DNA of 18,893 nucleotides from Deltaproteobacteria bacterium (GCA_021789795.1 JAJYJA010000028.1:1-18893), one strand, 5' to 3'. Shown: positions 1 to 8,524, counted from the stretch's first letter. Numbers and translations: made by a program. The notes: generated by a model not told the origin, from the letters alone.

Positions 1-1325
1 GTCGGCAGGCCAACCAGCCCGGCCAGGGCCGGAGGCAGTGGCTGCTCGCCGATGGCCTGGGCCACCGCGGCCCCGAACTTGCCGGGATGGGCGGTGGCCA
101 GGCAGACCAGGGGCCGGCCCGGATCGCGCAGGGCCAGGCCGGCCCGCACCCCCACCGCGGTGTGGGGATCGAGCACGTAGCCGGTGGCGTTGAAAAAGTC
201 CCGGATGGTGGCGATCACCTCCGGCTCCGCCACCCGGTAGCCGGCGAAATCCCGCTGAATCCGGGAGAGTGCCTGGCCGTCGAAGGCCAGTGACCCGTCC
301 GCCGCCATCTTCTCCATGTCGGCTGCGGTGCGGGCCGCGTCCTCGCCATTTAGGTAGTACAGGTAGCGCTCGAAGTTGGAGGCCAGCTGGATGTCCATCG
401 ACGGGCTCAAGGTGGGGGTCACCTGGGCGGTCGAATAGTCGCCGCGGGTGACGAAGCGGGCCAGGATATCGTTGTCGTTGGTGGCCAGGATCAGGCGCCC
501 GATCCGCCCCTCACCCAGCATCCGCCGGGCCACGAAGCCGGCGAAGATGTCGCCGAAGTTCCCGGTCGGCACCGAGAAATCCACCCCTTCCCCACCCTCG
601 TATTCCGTCACCCTAAAGTAGCTGTAAAGGTAATAGACCACCTGGGCCAGGATACGGGCCCAGTTGATGGAGTTCACCGCCCCCAGCCGGTGGCGCTCCT
701 TGAAGGCCAGGTCGTTCATGATCGCCTTGACGATGGCCTGACCGTCGTCGAAGGTGCCGGTGATGGCCAGGTTGAAGACGTTGTCGTCCACCACCGAGGT
801 CATCTGCAACTCCTGGATGGGGCTGACCCGCTGGTGGGGGTGGAGGATGAAGATGTTGATCCGCCCCTTGCCCCGCACCCCGTGGATGGCGGCACTGCCG
901 GTGTCGCCCGAGGTGGCGCCCAGGATGTTCATCCGCTCGCCGCGCTCGGCGAGCAGGTACTCGAAGAGGTTGCCCAGAAACTGCAGGGCCACGTCCTTGA
1001 AGGCCAGGGTGGGGCCGTGGAACAGCTCCAGGATGCAAATCCCGCCCCTCTTCACCAGGGGGGTGACCTGGGGGTGGGAAAAGCTCCGGTAGGAGCGGTC
1101 TATGAGCTTTTTCAGCTCGGCGCGGGGGAGATCGTCGCTGAAGCGGGAGATGACCTCAAGGGCCAACTCGGGATAGGACAACTCCCGCCAGGCGGCCAGG
1201 GTGCCGTCGTCGATTGCGGGGATGGCCTCCGGCAAAAGCAGGCCGCCATCGCTGGCCAGGCCCATCATCACCGCCTCCTTGAAGCCGATGGGGGCGATTT
1301 GGCCACGGGTGCTTATATAGCGCAT
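1..1325 (-). CDS. thrC: Threonine synthase, 3' end cut by window edge
   Basis: Converts O-phosphohomoserine to threonine with PLP, the last step of threonine synthesis in the cytoplasm. About 441 codons are visible and the frame is still open at the window edge, so the C-terminus is missing. The start at 1325 gives MRYISTRGQIAP, the usual N-terminus of the family. A GPTLAFKDV motif follows, with the PLP-binding lysine at about residue 110, then LGATSGDTGSAA (PLP phosphate-binding loop) and SVPTGNFGDIFAG. It lies 53 bp behind gpmI in the same direction, so co-transcription with rsfS and gpmI is likely. The ribosome site is weak (GAG about 8 bases upstream). Identification is firm; the total length is unknown. 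Confidence 0.95.
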   Translation of the reverse strand, partial: MRYISTRGQIAPIGFKEAVMMGLASDGGLLLPEAIPAIDDGTLAAWRELSYPELALEVISRFSDDLPRAELKKLIDRSYRSFSHPQVTPLVKRGGICILELFHGPTLAFKDVALQFLGNLFEYLLAERGERMNILGATSGDTGSAAIHGVRGKGRINIFILHPHQRVSPIQELQMTSVVDDNVFNLAITGTFDDGQAIVKAIMNDLAFKERHRLGAVNSINWARILAQVVYYLYSYFRVTEYEGGEGVDFSVPTGNFGDIFAGFVARRMLGEGRIGRLILATNDNDILARFVTRGDYSTAQVTPTLSPSMDIQLASNFERYLYYLNGEDAARTAADMEKMAADGSLAFDGQALSRIQRDFAGYRVAEPEVIATIRDFFNATGYVLDPHTAVGVRAGLALRDPGRPLVCLATAHPGKFGAAVAQAIGEQPLPPALAGLVGLP

Positions 1326-1378
1326 GGTTGGTTGACTCGTATAGGGTTATAGCGGAATACAGCCTGGAAGAGGCGGGC

Positions 1379-2938
1379 TCAAGCCGCCCCGGTCAGCAGA
1401 CAGACGCCCTCCATCGCCTCCGGCGCCGTCAGCCCCATGAGGCTGAGGACGGTGGGGGCGATGTCCTTCAAGGCCCCGCCGGCCCGCAAGACCCGGCCCC
1501 GGTGACGGTCGTCGATGAGCAGAAACGGCACCGGGTTCAAGGTGTGGGCGGTGTGGGGGCCGTGGGTCGCCTCGTCGTACATGACCTCGGCGTTGCCGTG
1601 GTCGGCGCAGATCAGCACCACCCCGCCCAGTTCCTGGAAGCGGGGCACAATCCGGCCCAGGCACTGATCCACGGTCTCGCAGGCGGTGATCGCCGCCGCC
1701 AGCTTGCCGGAGTGCCCCACCATGTCGGCGTTGGCGAAGTTCAGCACCACCAGGTGATAGTCCTTCTCCGCCAGGCGGCGCAGGAGCTCCTCGGTCACCT
1801 GGGGGGCGCTCATCTGGGGCTTCAGGTCGTAGGTGGCCACCTCCCGGGGCGAGTCGATCAAGGCCCGGTCTTCCAGGGGATAGGGCGTCTCCCGGCCGCC
1901 GTTGAAGAAGTAGGTGACGTGGGCGTACTTCTCGGTCTCGGCGATGCGCAGTTGGTTCAACCCCCGGGCGCTCACCTCCTCGCCCAGGATGCGGGTCAGG
2001 GTCTGGGGCGGGAAGAGCGCCGGCAGTTCCATGTCCTTCTCGTAGCGGGTGCAGGTGACGAAACTGGCCAGCCGGGGACGGACGCCGGTCGCAAAAGCGG
2101 TGAACTTAAGGTCGGTGAAGGCGTGGGTGAGCTGGCGGGCCCGATCGGCCCGGAAGTTGAAGAAGATGACGCTGTCCCCGTCCCTGACCCTGGCAATGGG
2201 CGCCCCATCCTCGTCCAGCATGACCAGGGGGGCGATAAACTCGTCGCTCTCGCCCCGCCCGTAGGCCTGAGCGATGGCGGCCGCCGGGTCGCGGGCGGTG
2301 ACCCCCTCCCCTTCGACCAAGGCGCCCCAAGCCCGCGCCACCCGCTCCCAGCGGTGGTCACGATCCATGGCGTAGTAGCGGCCGGTAACGGTGGCCACCC
2401 GGCCCACCCCGATCCTGGCCAGCTCCCCTTGCAGGGCCGCCATATAACCCTGGCCGCTCTGGGGAGGGGTGTCCCGGCCATCCATGAAGGCGTGGATGGC
2501 GATCCGGCCCAAACCCCGTTCCGCCGCAATCCTCACCAGGGCGTAAAGGTGATTTATGTGGCTGTGCACCCCGCCGTCGGAGACCAGGCCCAGGAGATGC
2601 AGGGTGGCGCCCCGCTCCCGGGTCTGGTCGATCACCTGGGTCAGGGTCTCGTTACGGGCCAGCTCGCCGGTGGCGATGGCCCGGTTGATGCGGGTGTAAT
2701 CCTGATAGACCACCCGCCCGGCCCCGATGTTAAGATGCCCGACCTCGGAGTTGCCCATCTGGCCCTCCGGCAGGCCCACCGCCCCGTCGTGGGCCAGGAG
2801 GGTGGTGGTGGGATACTGGCCGGCCCAGGCGTCCAGGTTGGGGGTCTTGGCCATGAACACGGCGTTGGTGGCGACGGGCGCGCCCACCCCCCAACCGTCC
2901 ATGATGATCAGCATTACCGGGGTGATGGCCTCAGTCAC
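1379..2938 (-). CDS. gpmI: 2,3-bisphosphoglycerate-independent phosphoglycerate mutase
   Basis: Interconverts 3- and 2-phosphoglycerate in glycolysis/gluconeogenesis using two metal ions and a phosphoserine intermediate. The chosen start is GTG at 2938: it overlaps the rsfS stop as GTGA, has a strong GGGAGG ribosome site 7-8 bases upstream, and gives 519 residues, close to the family's usual length. An upstream ATG at 3004 would add 22 unlike-family residues inside rsfS. Visible motifs are IIMDGWG (metal Asp14), GQMGNSEVGHLNIGAGR (catalytic Ser64), FMDGRDTPP, FFNFRADRAR, NFANADMVGHSG and ADHGNAEVM, which together form the complete active site. It supplies 2-phosphoglycerate, upstream of the PEP/pyruvate node that other genes in the window control. 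Confidence 0.96.
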   Translation of the reverse strand: MTEAITPVMLIIMDGWGVGAPVATNAVFMAKTPNLDAWAGQYPTTTLLAHDGAVGLPEGQMGNSEVGHLNIGAGRVVYQDYTRINRAIATGELARNETLTQVIDQTRERGATLHLLGLVSDGGVHSHINHLYALVRIAAERGLGRIAIHAFMDGRDTPPQSGQGYMAALQGELARIGVGRVATVTGRYYAMDRDHRWERVARAWGALVEGEGVTARDPAAAIAQAYGRGESDEFIAPLVMLDEDGAPIARVRDGDSVIFFNFRADRARQLTHAFTDLKFTAFATGVRPRLASFVTCTRYEKDMELPALFPPQTLTRILGEEVSARGLNQLRIAETEKYAHVTYFFNGGRETPYPLEDRALIDSPREVATYDLKPQMSAPQVTEELLRRLAEKDYHLVVLNFANADMVGHSGKLAAAITACETVDQCLGRIVPRFQELGGVVLICADHGNAEVMYDEATHGPHTAHTLNPVPFLLIDDRHRGRVLRAGGALKDIAPTVLSLMGLTAPEAMEGVCLLTGAA

Positions 2939-3345
2939 TTGACCACCTCCCGTTTTTCCTCGCCCAGCAGCCGGGCCACGTCCAGCCTGGGGGCGTCGTG
3001 CCACAGGCCCTCCAGGTCGTAGAGCCCGCGATCCTCGTGGTAAAAGATGTGCACCACGATGTCGTCGAAGTCGAGCAACACCCAGCGGCCCTCCTCCAGG
3101 CCCTCGGCCTTCAGGCTGGAGAGCCGCTTGCGGCTCAACTGCTGATCCAGGGCCGCGGCCAGGCCCTGGACGTGCCGGGTGGAGCGCCCCTCCATGATCA
3201 GGAAGTAATCGGTAAAGCCCGAAAGCCTCCGCACGTCCAGTAGCGCCAGGTTCTCCGCCTTCTTGTCCACGGCGGCGGCGCAGAGCATGGCCGCCACCTC
3301 CAGGGGGTCGGCGCCGGACAAGGCCTTTTTATTACGTTTCTCCAT
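2935..3345 (-). CDS. rsfS: Ribosome silencing factor RsfS
   Basis: RsfS (DUF143/Iojap family) binds ribosomal protein L14 and blocks 30S-50S joining when nutrients are scarce. The protein is 136 residues with the family core: an AAVDKKAENLALLDVR segment, then SGFTDYFLIMEGRSTRHVQGLA, then a WVLLDFDDIVVHIFYHEDRGLYDLEGLW stretch in separate blocks near residues 88-115. The stop codon overlaps the gpmI start, so the two are translationally coupled. The ATG at 3345 has only a distant purine-rich element upstream, so the exact start is slightly uncertain. A candidate promoter lies about 90 bp upstream at 3443-3472. Confidence 0.93.
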   Translation of the reverse strand: MEKRNKKALSGADPLEVAAMLCAAAVDKKAENLALLDVRRLSGFTDYFLIMEGRSTRHVQGLAAALDQQLSRKRLSSLKAEGLEEGRWVLLDFDDIVVHIFYHEDRGLYDLEGLWHDAPRLDVARLLGEEKREVVK

Positions 3346-3442
3346 CCTAGTTTTCCGTTTCCTCTAAAATGCCGTTCGCCGGCGACCCCAGGGGCGCCGA
3401 GACGATTTGCTCTCGCCGCCGCCTACCGGAGATGATTGGCGC

Positions 3443-3472
3443 TATATACCCGATCAGACCATGACTTGCCAA
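3443..3472 (-). promoter_or_regulatory. Candidate sigma-70 promoter for rsfS-gpmI-thrC
   Basis: On the minus strand TTGGCA (plus 3467-3472) is followed after 18 bp by TATATA (plus 3443-3448). The -35 matches consensus at 5 of 6 positions and the -10 at 4 of 6. Transcription would begin near 3436, giving a leader of about 90 bases before the rsfS ATG. This is a consensus match only. Confidence 0.5.
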
Positions 3473-3539
3473 GCCCTATGCGTACTCCCGCCGCCCCCAG
3501 GGCGCGAGGAGAAAAAAGCCGGCCAGCCAGCATCTAAGT

Positions 3540-3567
3540 TTGACATCCTTGCCCGACGCGGTATAAT
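3540..3567 (+). promoter_or_regulatory. Consensus sigma-70 promoter for secDF operon
   Basis: TTGACA (3540-3545) and TATAAT (3562-3567) match the consensus hexamers perfectly and are separated by 16 bp. The expected start point is near 3574, about 90 bases before the secDF ATG at 3665. Such a match in GC-rich DNA is unlikely to be accidental. It also settles the secDF start, because frames opening earlier would lie upstream of transcription. Confidence 0.82.
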
Positions 3568-3664
3568 CACCTGCCATTTTTGGATAAAAACGCCGTCTCG
3601 CCGGGCGGTTCCCACCCGGGGCACCAGGCCGAACCGGCAGCCATCTTCTCCCAAGGAAAAACCA

Positions 3665-6250
3665 ATGAAAAATTCCCTGCGCTGGAAAATCATCTTCCTC
3701 TGCTTTGTCACCATCTTTTCGGCGGTCAGCATCGTGCCCTCCCTAAACAGTAACGTCCCCAACTGGTGGAAGAAGTACCTGGCCCCCAGTGGGCTCAAAC
3801 TCGGCCTCGACCTCCAGGGCGGCATGCACCTGGTACTCAAGGTGGACCTGCAAAAGGCGATCGAAAACTCGCTTAACTTCGCGGCCCAGGACTTAAAAGA
3901 CGCCTTAAGCGAGAAAAAGATCACCGTGGTGCAGACCAAATCGCCAAAGGTCGGCCAGGTGATCTTCACCCTGCCCAACAAGAGCGCCCTGGCCACCGTC
4001 AAGGAGCTGATCAAGGCCGACAGCTTCTCCAACTTAAATATCGACATCCGCGAGGAGGCGGGCTCCTTCCCCCAGCTCCTCCTCTCCCTCAAGCAGGAAC
4101 GCGTCGATTTCATCAAGAAAAACGCGGTCAGCCAGTCACTGGAGATCATCAGGAACCGCATCGACCAATTCGGGGTCTCCGAGCCGGTGATCATCCGCCA
4201 GGGCGAGGACGAGATCGTGGTGCAGCTGCCGGGGGTGAAAGACGCCTCCCGGGCCCTCTCCCTCATCGGCCAGACCGCCCAGTTGCAGTTCAAGATGGTG
4301 GTGGACAACAACGGCGGCCTGGACCTGAACAAGCTGATCGACCAGGCCATCTCCTCCGGCAAGTGGCAGCGGGGCCAGAGCGTGAAACTGCTTAACGCCG
4401 CCCTCAGCCGCGAGCTGCCGCCCGACACCCAGATCTACTTCGAGACCAACGTCAACCCCCAGACCAAGGCCAAGGTCGAGACCCCGCTCCTGATCCACAA
4501 CCAGGTGATGATGAGCGGCGACATGGTGGCCGACGCCCAGGTGCGGGTGGGCGGCACCTTCAACGAGCCCTACGTCACCCTGGAACTGACCGGCCACGGC
4601 GGCAAGGTCTTTGGCCAGATCACCGAGAAAAACGTCAACAAGCGCTTCGCCATCATCCTGGACGGGGTGGTCAAGTCGGCGCCGGTGATCCGGGAGAAGA
4701 TCCTGGGCGGCTCGGCCCAGATCTCCGGCAACTTCACCTACGAGGAGGCCACTGACCTGGCCATCGTCCTGCGGATCGGCGCCCTGCCGGCCCCGGTGGA
4801 AATCGTCCAGAACCTCACCGTGGGCGCCTCCATGGGCCGCGACTCGATCGAGAAGGGCATCGCCTCCGGCCTCCTGGGCACCGCCCTGGTCATCGTCTTC
4901 ATGCTCATCTACTACCGGGGCTCGGGGGCCATCGCCTGTCTGGCCATGGCCTTAAACGTGCTCCTGATCTTCGCCGGCCTGGCCTTTATGAGCGCCACCC
5001 TGACCATGCCCGGCATCGCCGGCATCATCCTGGCCATCGGCATGGCGGTGGACTCGAACGTGCTGATCTTCGAGCGGATGCGGGAAGAGTTCGCCATCGG
5101 CAAGTCGGCCCGTTCCGGGATCGAGGCCGGCTACGACAAGGCCTTCTGGACCATCGTCGATTCCCACGTCACCACCCTGGTCACCGCCGTGGCCCTGTTC
5201 ATGTTCGGCACCGGCCCGATCAAGGGCTTTGCGGTCACCCTGTGCTTCGGCGTCACCTTCAACCTGTTCTCCACCCTCTTCGGCTCCAAGCTGTTCTACG
5301 ACTTTATGACCAGCCGGCGCAAGCTGAAGCCCATGCACTTTCTCCACTTCATCAACAAGCCCAACCTGGACTACATGCGGCTCAGGGGCCTGGCCTTCAC
5401 CTTCTCCATCGTCCTGGCCCTGGTCGGGGTCTTCGCCTTTATCCAGATCCTGCGCGGCCACGCCAATCTCGGCATCGACTTTGCCGGCGGCTCCATGATC
5501 CAGTACCAGGCAGAAAAGGACTTCACCCTGGACGCGGCCCGCGCCGCCTTGAAGAAACACGGCCTGGGGGACGTGGAGTTGCAACGGGTGACCAGCGCCA
5601 ACCAGTTGATCGTCAAGCTCAAGAAGTCCACCGCCAAGGTGGAGAACATGACCGAGAAGATCACCAACGACTTGAACACCGAGTTGCCGGAGGTGAAGTT
5701 CAAGGTGGAGAGCACCTTCGAGATCGGCTCCTCGATAAGCGACGCCCTGCGTAACAAGGCGGTGCAGGCCATCCTCATCTCCATGCTGGGGGTCATGGTC
5801 TATTTGGGCTTCCGCTTCAACCTGCGCTTCGGGGTGGCGGCGGCGGTGGCTACCTTCCACGACATCATCATCGTCCTCGGCCTCTGCTACCTGTTCAACA
5901 TCGAGCTGACGCTGCTCATCGTCACCGCCCTCCTCACCCTGGCCGGCTACTCCCTGAACGATACGGTCATCGTCTTCGACCGCATCCGGGAGAACATCCA
6001 CCGCCACGGCCAGACCAAGAAGCTGCCCGAGATCATCAACGAGAGCGTGAACGAGGTGCTCTCCCGGACCCTGGTCGTCTCCCTGACCACCTTCCTGACC
6101 GTCACCGCCCTCTTCTTCCTGGGCGGGGTGGTGGTGCACGACTTCTCCTTCGTCCTCATCCTGGGCTTCATCATCGGCACCTACTCCTCGGTGTTCGTGG
6201 CCAGCCCCCTGCTCTGCGTCTGGAACAAGGAGGAATCGACCCGCGTATGA
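3665..6250 (+). CDS. secDF: Fused protein-export membrane protein SecD-SecF
   Basis: SecD and SecF are joined in one 861-residue protein that uses the proton motive force to pull exported proteins out of the SecYEG channel. The ATG at 3665 has AAGGAA upstream and opens a first membrane helix (about residues 8-27). The SecD half has LKLGLDLQGGMHL, the RNRIDQFGVSEP motif of the periplasmic P1 domain, and GMAVDSNVLIFER with Asp463 in a membrane helix. The SecF half begins near residue 560 with its own first helix, then NLGIDFAGGS, and YSLNDTVIVFDRIREN with Asp766; Arg801 follows in EVLSRTL. Asp463, Asp766 and Arg801 match the proton-path residues known in SecDF proteins. No yajC precedes it. The ykgJ-like gene starts within its stop codon. 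Confidence 0.95.
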   Translation: MKNSLRWKIIFLCFVTIFSAVSIVPSLNSNVPNWWKKYLAPSGLKLGLDLQGGMHLVLKVDLQKAIENSLNFAAQDLKDALSEKKITVVQTKSPKVGQVIFTLPNKSALATVKELIKADSFSNLNIDIREEAGSFPQLLLSLKQERVDFIKKNAVSQSLEIIRNRIDQFGVSEPVIIRQGEDEIVVQLPGVKDASRALSLIGQTAQLQFKMVVDNNGGLDLNKLIDQAISSGKWQRGQSVKLLNAALSRELPPDTQIYFETNVNPQTKAKVETPLLIHNQVMMSGDMVADAQVRVGGTFNEPYVTLELTGHGGKVFGQITEKNVNKRFAIILDGVVKSAPVIREKILGGSAQISGNFTYEEATDLAIVLRIGALPAPVEIVQNLTVGASMGRDSIEKGIASGLLGTALVIVFMLIYYRGSGAIACLAMALNVLLIFAGLAFMSATLTMPGIAGIILAIGMAVDSNVLIFERMREEFAIGKSARSGIEAGYDKAFWTIVDSHVTTLVTAVALFMFGTGPIKGFAVTLCFGVTFNLFSTLFGSKLFYDFMTSRRKLKPMHFLHFINKPNLDYMRLRGLAFTFSIVLALVGVFAFIQILRGHANLGIDFAGGSMIQYQAEKDFTLDAARAALKKHGLGDVELQRVTSANQLIVKLKKSTAKVENMTEKITNDLNTELPEVKFKVESTFEIGSSISDALRNKAVQAILISMLGVMVYLGFRFNLRFGVAAAVATFHDIIIVLGLCYLFNIELTLLIVTALLTLAGYSLNDTVIVFDRIRENIHRHGQTKKLPEIINESVNEVLSRTLVVSLTTFLTVTALFFLGGVVVHDFSFVLILGFIIGTYSSVFVASPLLCVWNKEESTRV

Positions 6251-6894
6251 CCCGGCTTCCCCACCAGGCCGAGCCCCTGGAGGCGGAGACCAGATTCAAC
6301 TTCCGCTGCCATCCGGGGGTCGCCTGCTTCACCGAGTGCTGCCGGGAGTTGGAGCTGGCCTTGGGCCCCTACGACGCCCTGCGCCTGCGCCAGAACCTGG
6401 GCCTAAGCGCCCAGGAGTTCATGGAGCGGCACGCCGTAGTCGAGTTCAGCCCCGACGACCCCTACCCCCAGGTCTATCTAGCCATGCTCGACGATGGCCG
6501 GGCCAGTTGCCCCTTTGTCGGGCCGGAAGGCTGCCGGGTCTATCCCGACCGACCCGCCGCCTGCCGCGCCTACCCCCTGGGCCGGGGCGTATCCCTGCGA
6601 CCGGACGGCCAGCGGCGGGAACACCTGGTGCTGGTCAGGGAAGACCACTGCCGGGGATTCGCCGAACCGCAACCCCAGACCGCCCAGGACTGGCAACAAG
6701 AGCAAGGGCTTGCCGAGTACAACGCCGCCAGCGACCGCCTCCTCGCCCTACTGACCGGGACGGATGGCCGTCTGCGGCGGCTGAGCGAGGCAGAGGGAGA
6801 ACTCTACCTCGACCACCTCTACCGCCTGACCCCGGAGGTCGGGCTTGAGGCGGCCCTCGACCGGCTTGACCAACGATGGCGGACGCCCCGCTGA
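6247..6894 (+). CDS. YkgJ-type cysteine-cluster protein (UPF0153)
   Basis: A 215-residue soluble protein with the cysteine pattern of the YkgJ/UPF0153 family, whose function is unknown; metal or Fe-S binding is assumed from the cysteines. Visible cysteines are C21, C27, C31 and C32 in FRCHPGVACFTECCRE, C88, C96 and C106 in SCPFVGPEGCRVYP and AACRAYPLG, and C135. No signal peptide or membrane segment is seen. Its ATG overlaps the secDF stop (ATGA) and it overlaps tatC by 19 bases, so it is translationally embedded between two protein-export genes. Whether it has a role in export is not known. Confidence 0.85.
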   Translation: MTRLPHQAEPLEAETRFNFRCHPGVACFTECCRELELALGPYDALRLRQNLGLSAQEFMERHAVVEFSPDDPYPQVYLAMLDDGRASCPFVGPEGCRVYPDRPAACRAYPLGRGVSLRPDGQRREHLVLVREDHCRGFAEPQPQTAQDWQQEQGLAEYNAASDRLLALLTGTDGRLRRLSEAEGELYLDHLYRLTPEVGLEAALDRLDQRWRTPR

Positions 6895-7619
6895 CCACCA
6901 TCGGCCAGCCGGAAGGCCAGAAGTCGGCCCCCTACCCCAGGCTGGTCGCCTTCGCCTCCGCCCTGCGCCGTCAGGGTCTGTTTCTGCTCCTCACCTTTCT
7001 GGGGGCCACGGTCGGGGCCTATCTGCTCTCGCCCAAGCTCTTCGCCCTGCTCCAGGGGCACCTGCACCAGAAGCTGGTCTTCTACACCGTGGCCGAACCC
7101 TTTGTCGCCCATGTCAAGCTGGCGGTGGGCGCCGCCCTGCTCGCCACCCTGCCGCTGCTCGCCAGCGGCCTGTGGCGGGCCCTGGCCGTGCCCTTCAAGC
7201 TCAGCCGGGCCAGTCAGGTGCTCTTCACCATCTGCACCTGCCTCTTGTTCTACGGCGGGGCGCTGTTCTGCTACCTCCTCCCCCTGTCCTACGGCATCGA
7301 CTTCCTGCTCAGCTTCGGCTCGGCAGAGTTGCGGCCCCTGATCTCCATCGACCAGTTCGTGACCTTCGTGGGGGTGTTCGTGTTGAGCTTCGGGCTGATC
7401 TTCGAGTTGCCGGTGTTCATGGTCTTCACCGCCAAGGTCGGCCTCTTGCCCCGGGCCCTTTTCGAGCGTAGCCGGCGTTATGCCATCCTGCTCATCAGCA
7501 TCGTGGCCGCCCTCCTCACCCCGACCCCGGATATCTTCAACATGATGCTGATGGGCCTGCCGCTTTACGGGCTCTACGAGGTAGGCATCGTGATCCTGAG
7601 GATCATGGATGTTCGCTAG
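6876..7619 (+). CDS. tatC: TatC-family twin-arginine translocase subunit, divergent
   Basis: TatC is the polytopic membrane protein that recognises twin-arginine signal peptides and assembles with TatA to export folded proteins. This 247-residue protein has about six hydrophobic segments and clear family blocks: TVAEPFVAHVKL (residues 71-82), FGLIFELPVFMV with Glu177, matching E. coli Glu170, and LTPTPDIFNMML followed by LPLYGLYEVGI. Two acidic residues of the signal-peptide site are replaced when aligned by eye to E. coli TatC: Glu15 by Ala29 and Glu103 by Arg111. No tatA or tatB is nearby. The ribosome site is weak, so expression probably depends on coupling to the preceding gene. The family is firm, but activity as a canonical Tat receptor is uncertain. 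Confidence 0.85.
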   Translation: MADAPLTTIGQPEGQKSAPYPRLVAFASALRRQGLFLLLTFLGATVGAYLLSPKLFALLQGHLHQKLVFYTVAEPFVAHVKLAVGAALLATLPLLASGLWRALAVPFKLSRASQVLFTICTCLLFYGGALFCYLLPLSYGIDFLLSFGSAELRPLISIDQFVTFVGVFVLSFGLIFELPVFMVFTAKVGLLPRALFERSRRYAILLISIVAALLTPTPDIFNMMLMGLPLYGLYEVGIVILRIMDVR

Positions 7620-7664
7620 ACCTGCAAACCGGAATTTCATTTAGGCAACAGCGGATATAAACCA

Positions 7665-8501
7665 ATGTGGAAATCAAAAGACATATATTACGTCTCGGAC
7701 AGCACCGGCATCCTGGCCATCAACCTCGGACAGTCGCTAATCTGTCAGTTTCCGGAGATCAGCTTCCATGAGGAAAAATTTCCCTTTATCAAGACAGCCA
7801 GCGACGCCGAGAAGACTATCCACTACATCCTGAAGAAATCAACCGGCAGGCGGCCGATAATCTTCAGCACCCTGGTCAGCCCCAAGCTTAGGGCCATCTT
7901 CAATCACCCGGAGGTGGAGCTGTTCGATGTCTGCGATGTCTTCCTGGGGAGGCTCGAACAGTGCCTGGAGGCCAAGGCCCTGGGTCTGCCCGGCTACTCG
8001 CGGCACGTCGATGACGGCAGCATGACCCGCCGGGTGGAGGCCATCCACTACTGCCTGGGCCACGACGACGGCACCAAGTTCGACGAGTACCACGAGGCGG
8101 ACGTGATCCTGCTAGGCGTCTCCCGCTCGGGCAAGACCCCGGTCTGCGTCTATCTCGCCACCCACATGGGCTTAAAGGCCGCCAATTACCCGCTCACCTC
8201 CCAGAACCTGAACCTCTACACCCTGCCGGAGGAACTGCGCCGCAACCGCAAGAAGACGGTAGGGCTGACCATTGCCCCGGAGATCCTCAGCACCGTCCGG
8301 GAAAAACGCTATCCCGGAAGCAACTATGCCAAACGTTCCACCTGCATCCAGGAACTGGAGCAGGCCCAGCAGATCTTTCAGAAATACCACATCCCGGTGG
8401 TCAACACCTCGGGCCGCTCCATCGAGGAACTGGCCACCCAGATCTCCCAGGAGATCGGGCTCTACAAGAAACCAAACACCCTGGAGGGGTCGGCGGGCTA
8501 A
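7665..8501 (+). CDS. ppsR: PEP synthase/PPDK regulatory kinase-pyrophosphorylase
   Basis: DUF299-family bifunctional protein. It inactivates PEP synthase or pyruvate phosphate dikinase by ADP-dependent threonine phosphorylation and reactivates it by phosphate-dependent dephosphorylation. The 278 residues match the usual family length. Visible are IYYVSDSTGILA at the N-terminus, the P-loop GVSRSGKTP (residues 151-159), and NYAKRSTCIQELEQA and IPVVNTSGRSIEELA near the C-terminus, all family hallmarks. It starts 45 bp after tatC and is followed by nfu 23 bp later. Its target enzyme is not in the window, so I cannot tell PEP synthase from PPDK. It is less than 1 kb from the downstream end of the pyruvate kinase fusion gene, which acts in the opposite direction on PEP. 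Confidence 0.93.
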   Translation: MWKSKDIYYVSDSTGILAINLGQSLICQFPEISFHEEKFPFIKTASDAEKTIHYILKKSTGRRPIIFSTLVSPKLRAIFNHPEVELFDVCDVFLGRLEQCLEAKALGLPGYSRHVDDGSMTRRVEAIHYCLGHDDGTKFDEYHEADVILLGVSRSGKTPVCVYLATHMGLKAANYPLTSQNLNLYTLPEELRRNRKKTVGLTIAPEILSTVREKRYPGSNYAKRSTCIQELEQAQQIFQKYHIPVVNTSGRSIEELATQISQEIGLYKKPNTLEGSAG

Positions 8502-8524
8502 TCAGCGGCCAAGGAGAGAAAGCG

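Larger units (their letters stand above)
3346..3664. promoter_or_regulatory. Divergent intergenic region rsfS / secDF (319 bp)
   Basis: No gene is supported here. The secDF reading frame stays open back to 3407, but that extension is proline- and arginine-rich, unlike SecD, and most of it lies upstream of the secDF promoter. The region carries one promoter candidate in each direction (described separately), a CGCCGGCG palindrome near 3374, and a roughly 90-base secDF leader with only short (5-bp) hairpins. I see no riboswitch or leader-peptide frame that I could defend. Confidence 0.6.

Noticed and set aside
2939..3004. 22-residue N-terminal extension of GpmI from ATG 3004
   Set aside because: It lies inside rsfS and is Arg/Gly-rich. 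The GTG at 2938 has a strong ribosome site and yields the family's normal N-terminus.
1328..3022. 564-codon open frame antisense to gpmI
   Set aside because: It mirrors the conserved gpmI gene, has low-complexity Gly/Val/His/Pro composition and no family motif. It is a by-product of GC-rich third positions, as are the shorter antisense frames at 613-1352.
3407..3664. N-terminal extension of SecDF by 86 residues
   Set aside because: The extension is proline- and arginine-rich, unlike SecD, and most of it lies upstream of the consensus promoter. The ATG at 3665 has a ribosome site and opens the first membrane helix.
4952..6139. 395-codon open frame antisense to secDF
   Set aside because: Composition is extreme (Asp, Gly, His, Glu, Val repeats), it has no ribosome site, and it lies opposite conserved SecD and SecF motifs. 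It is a shadow frame.
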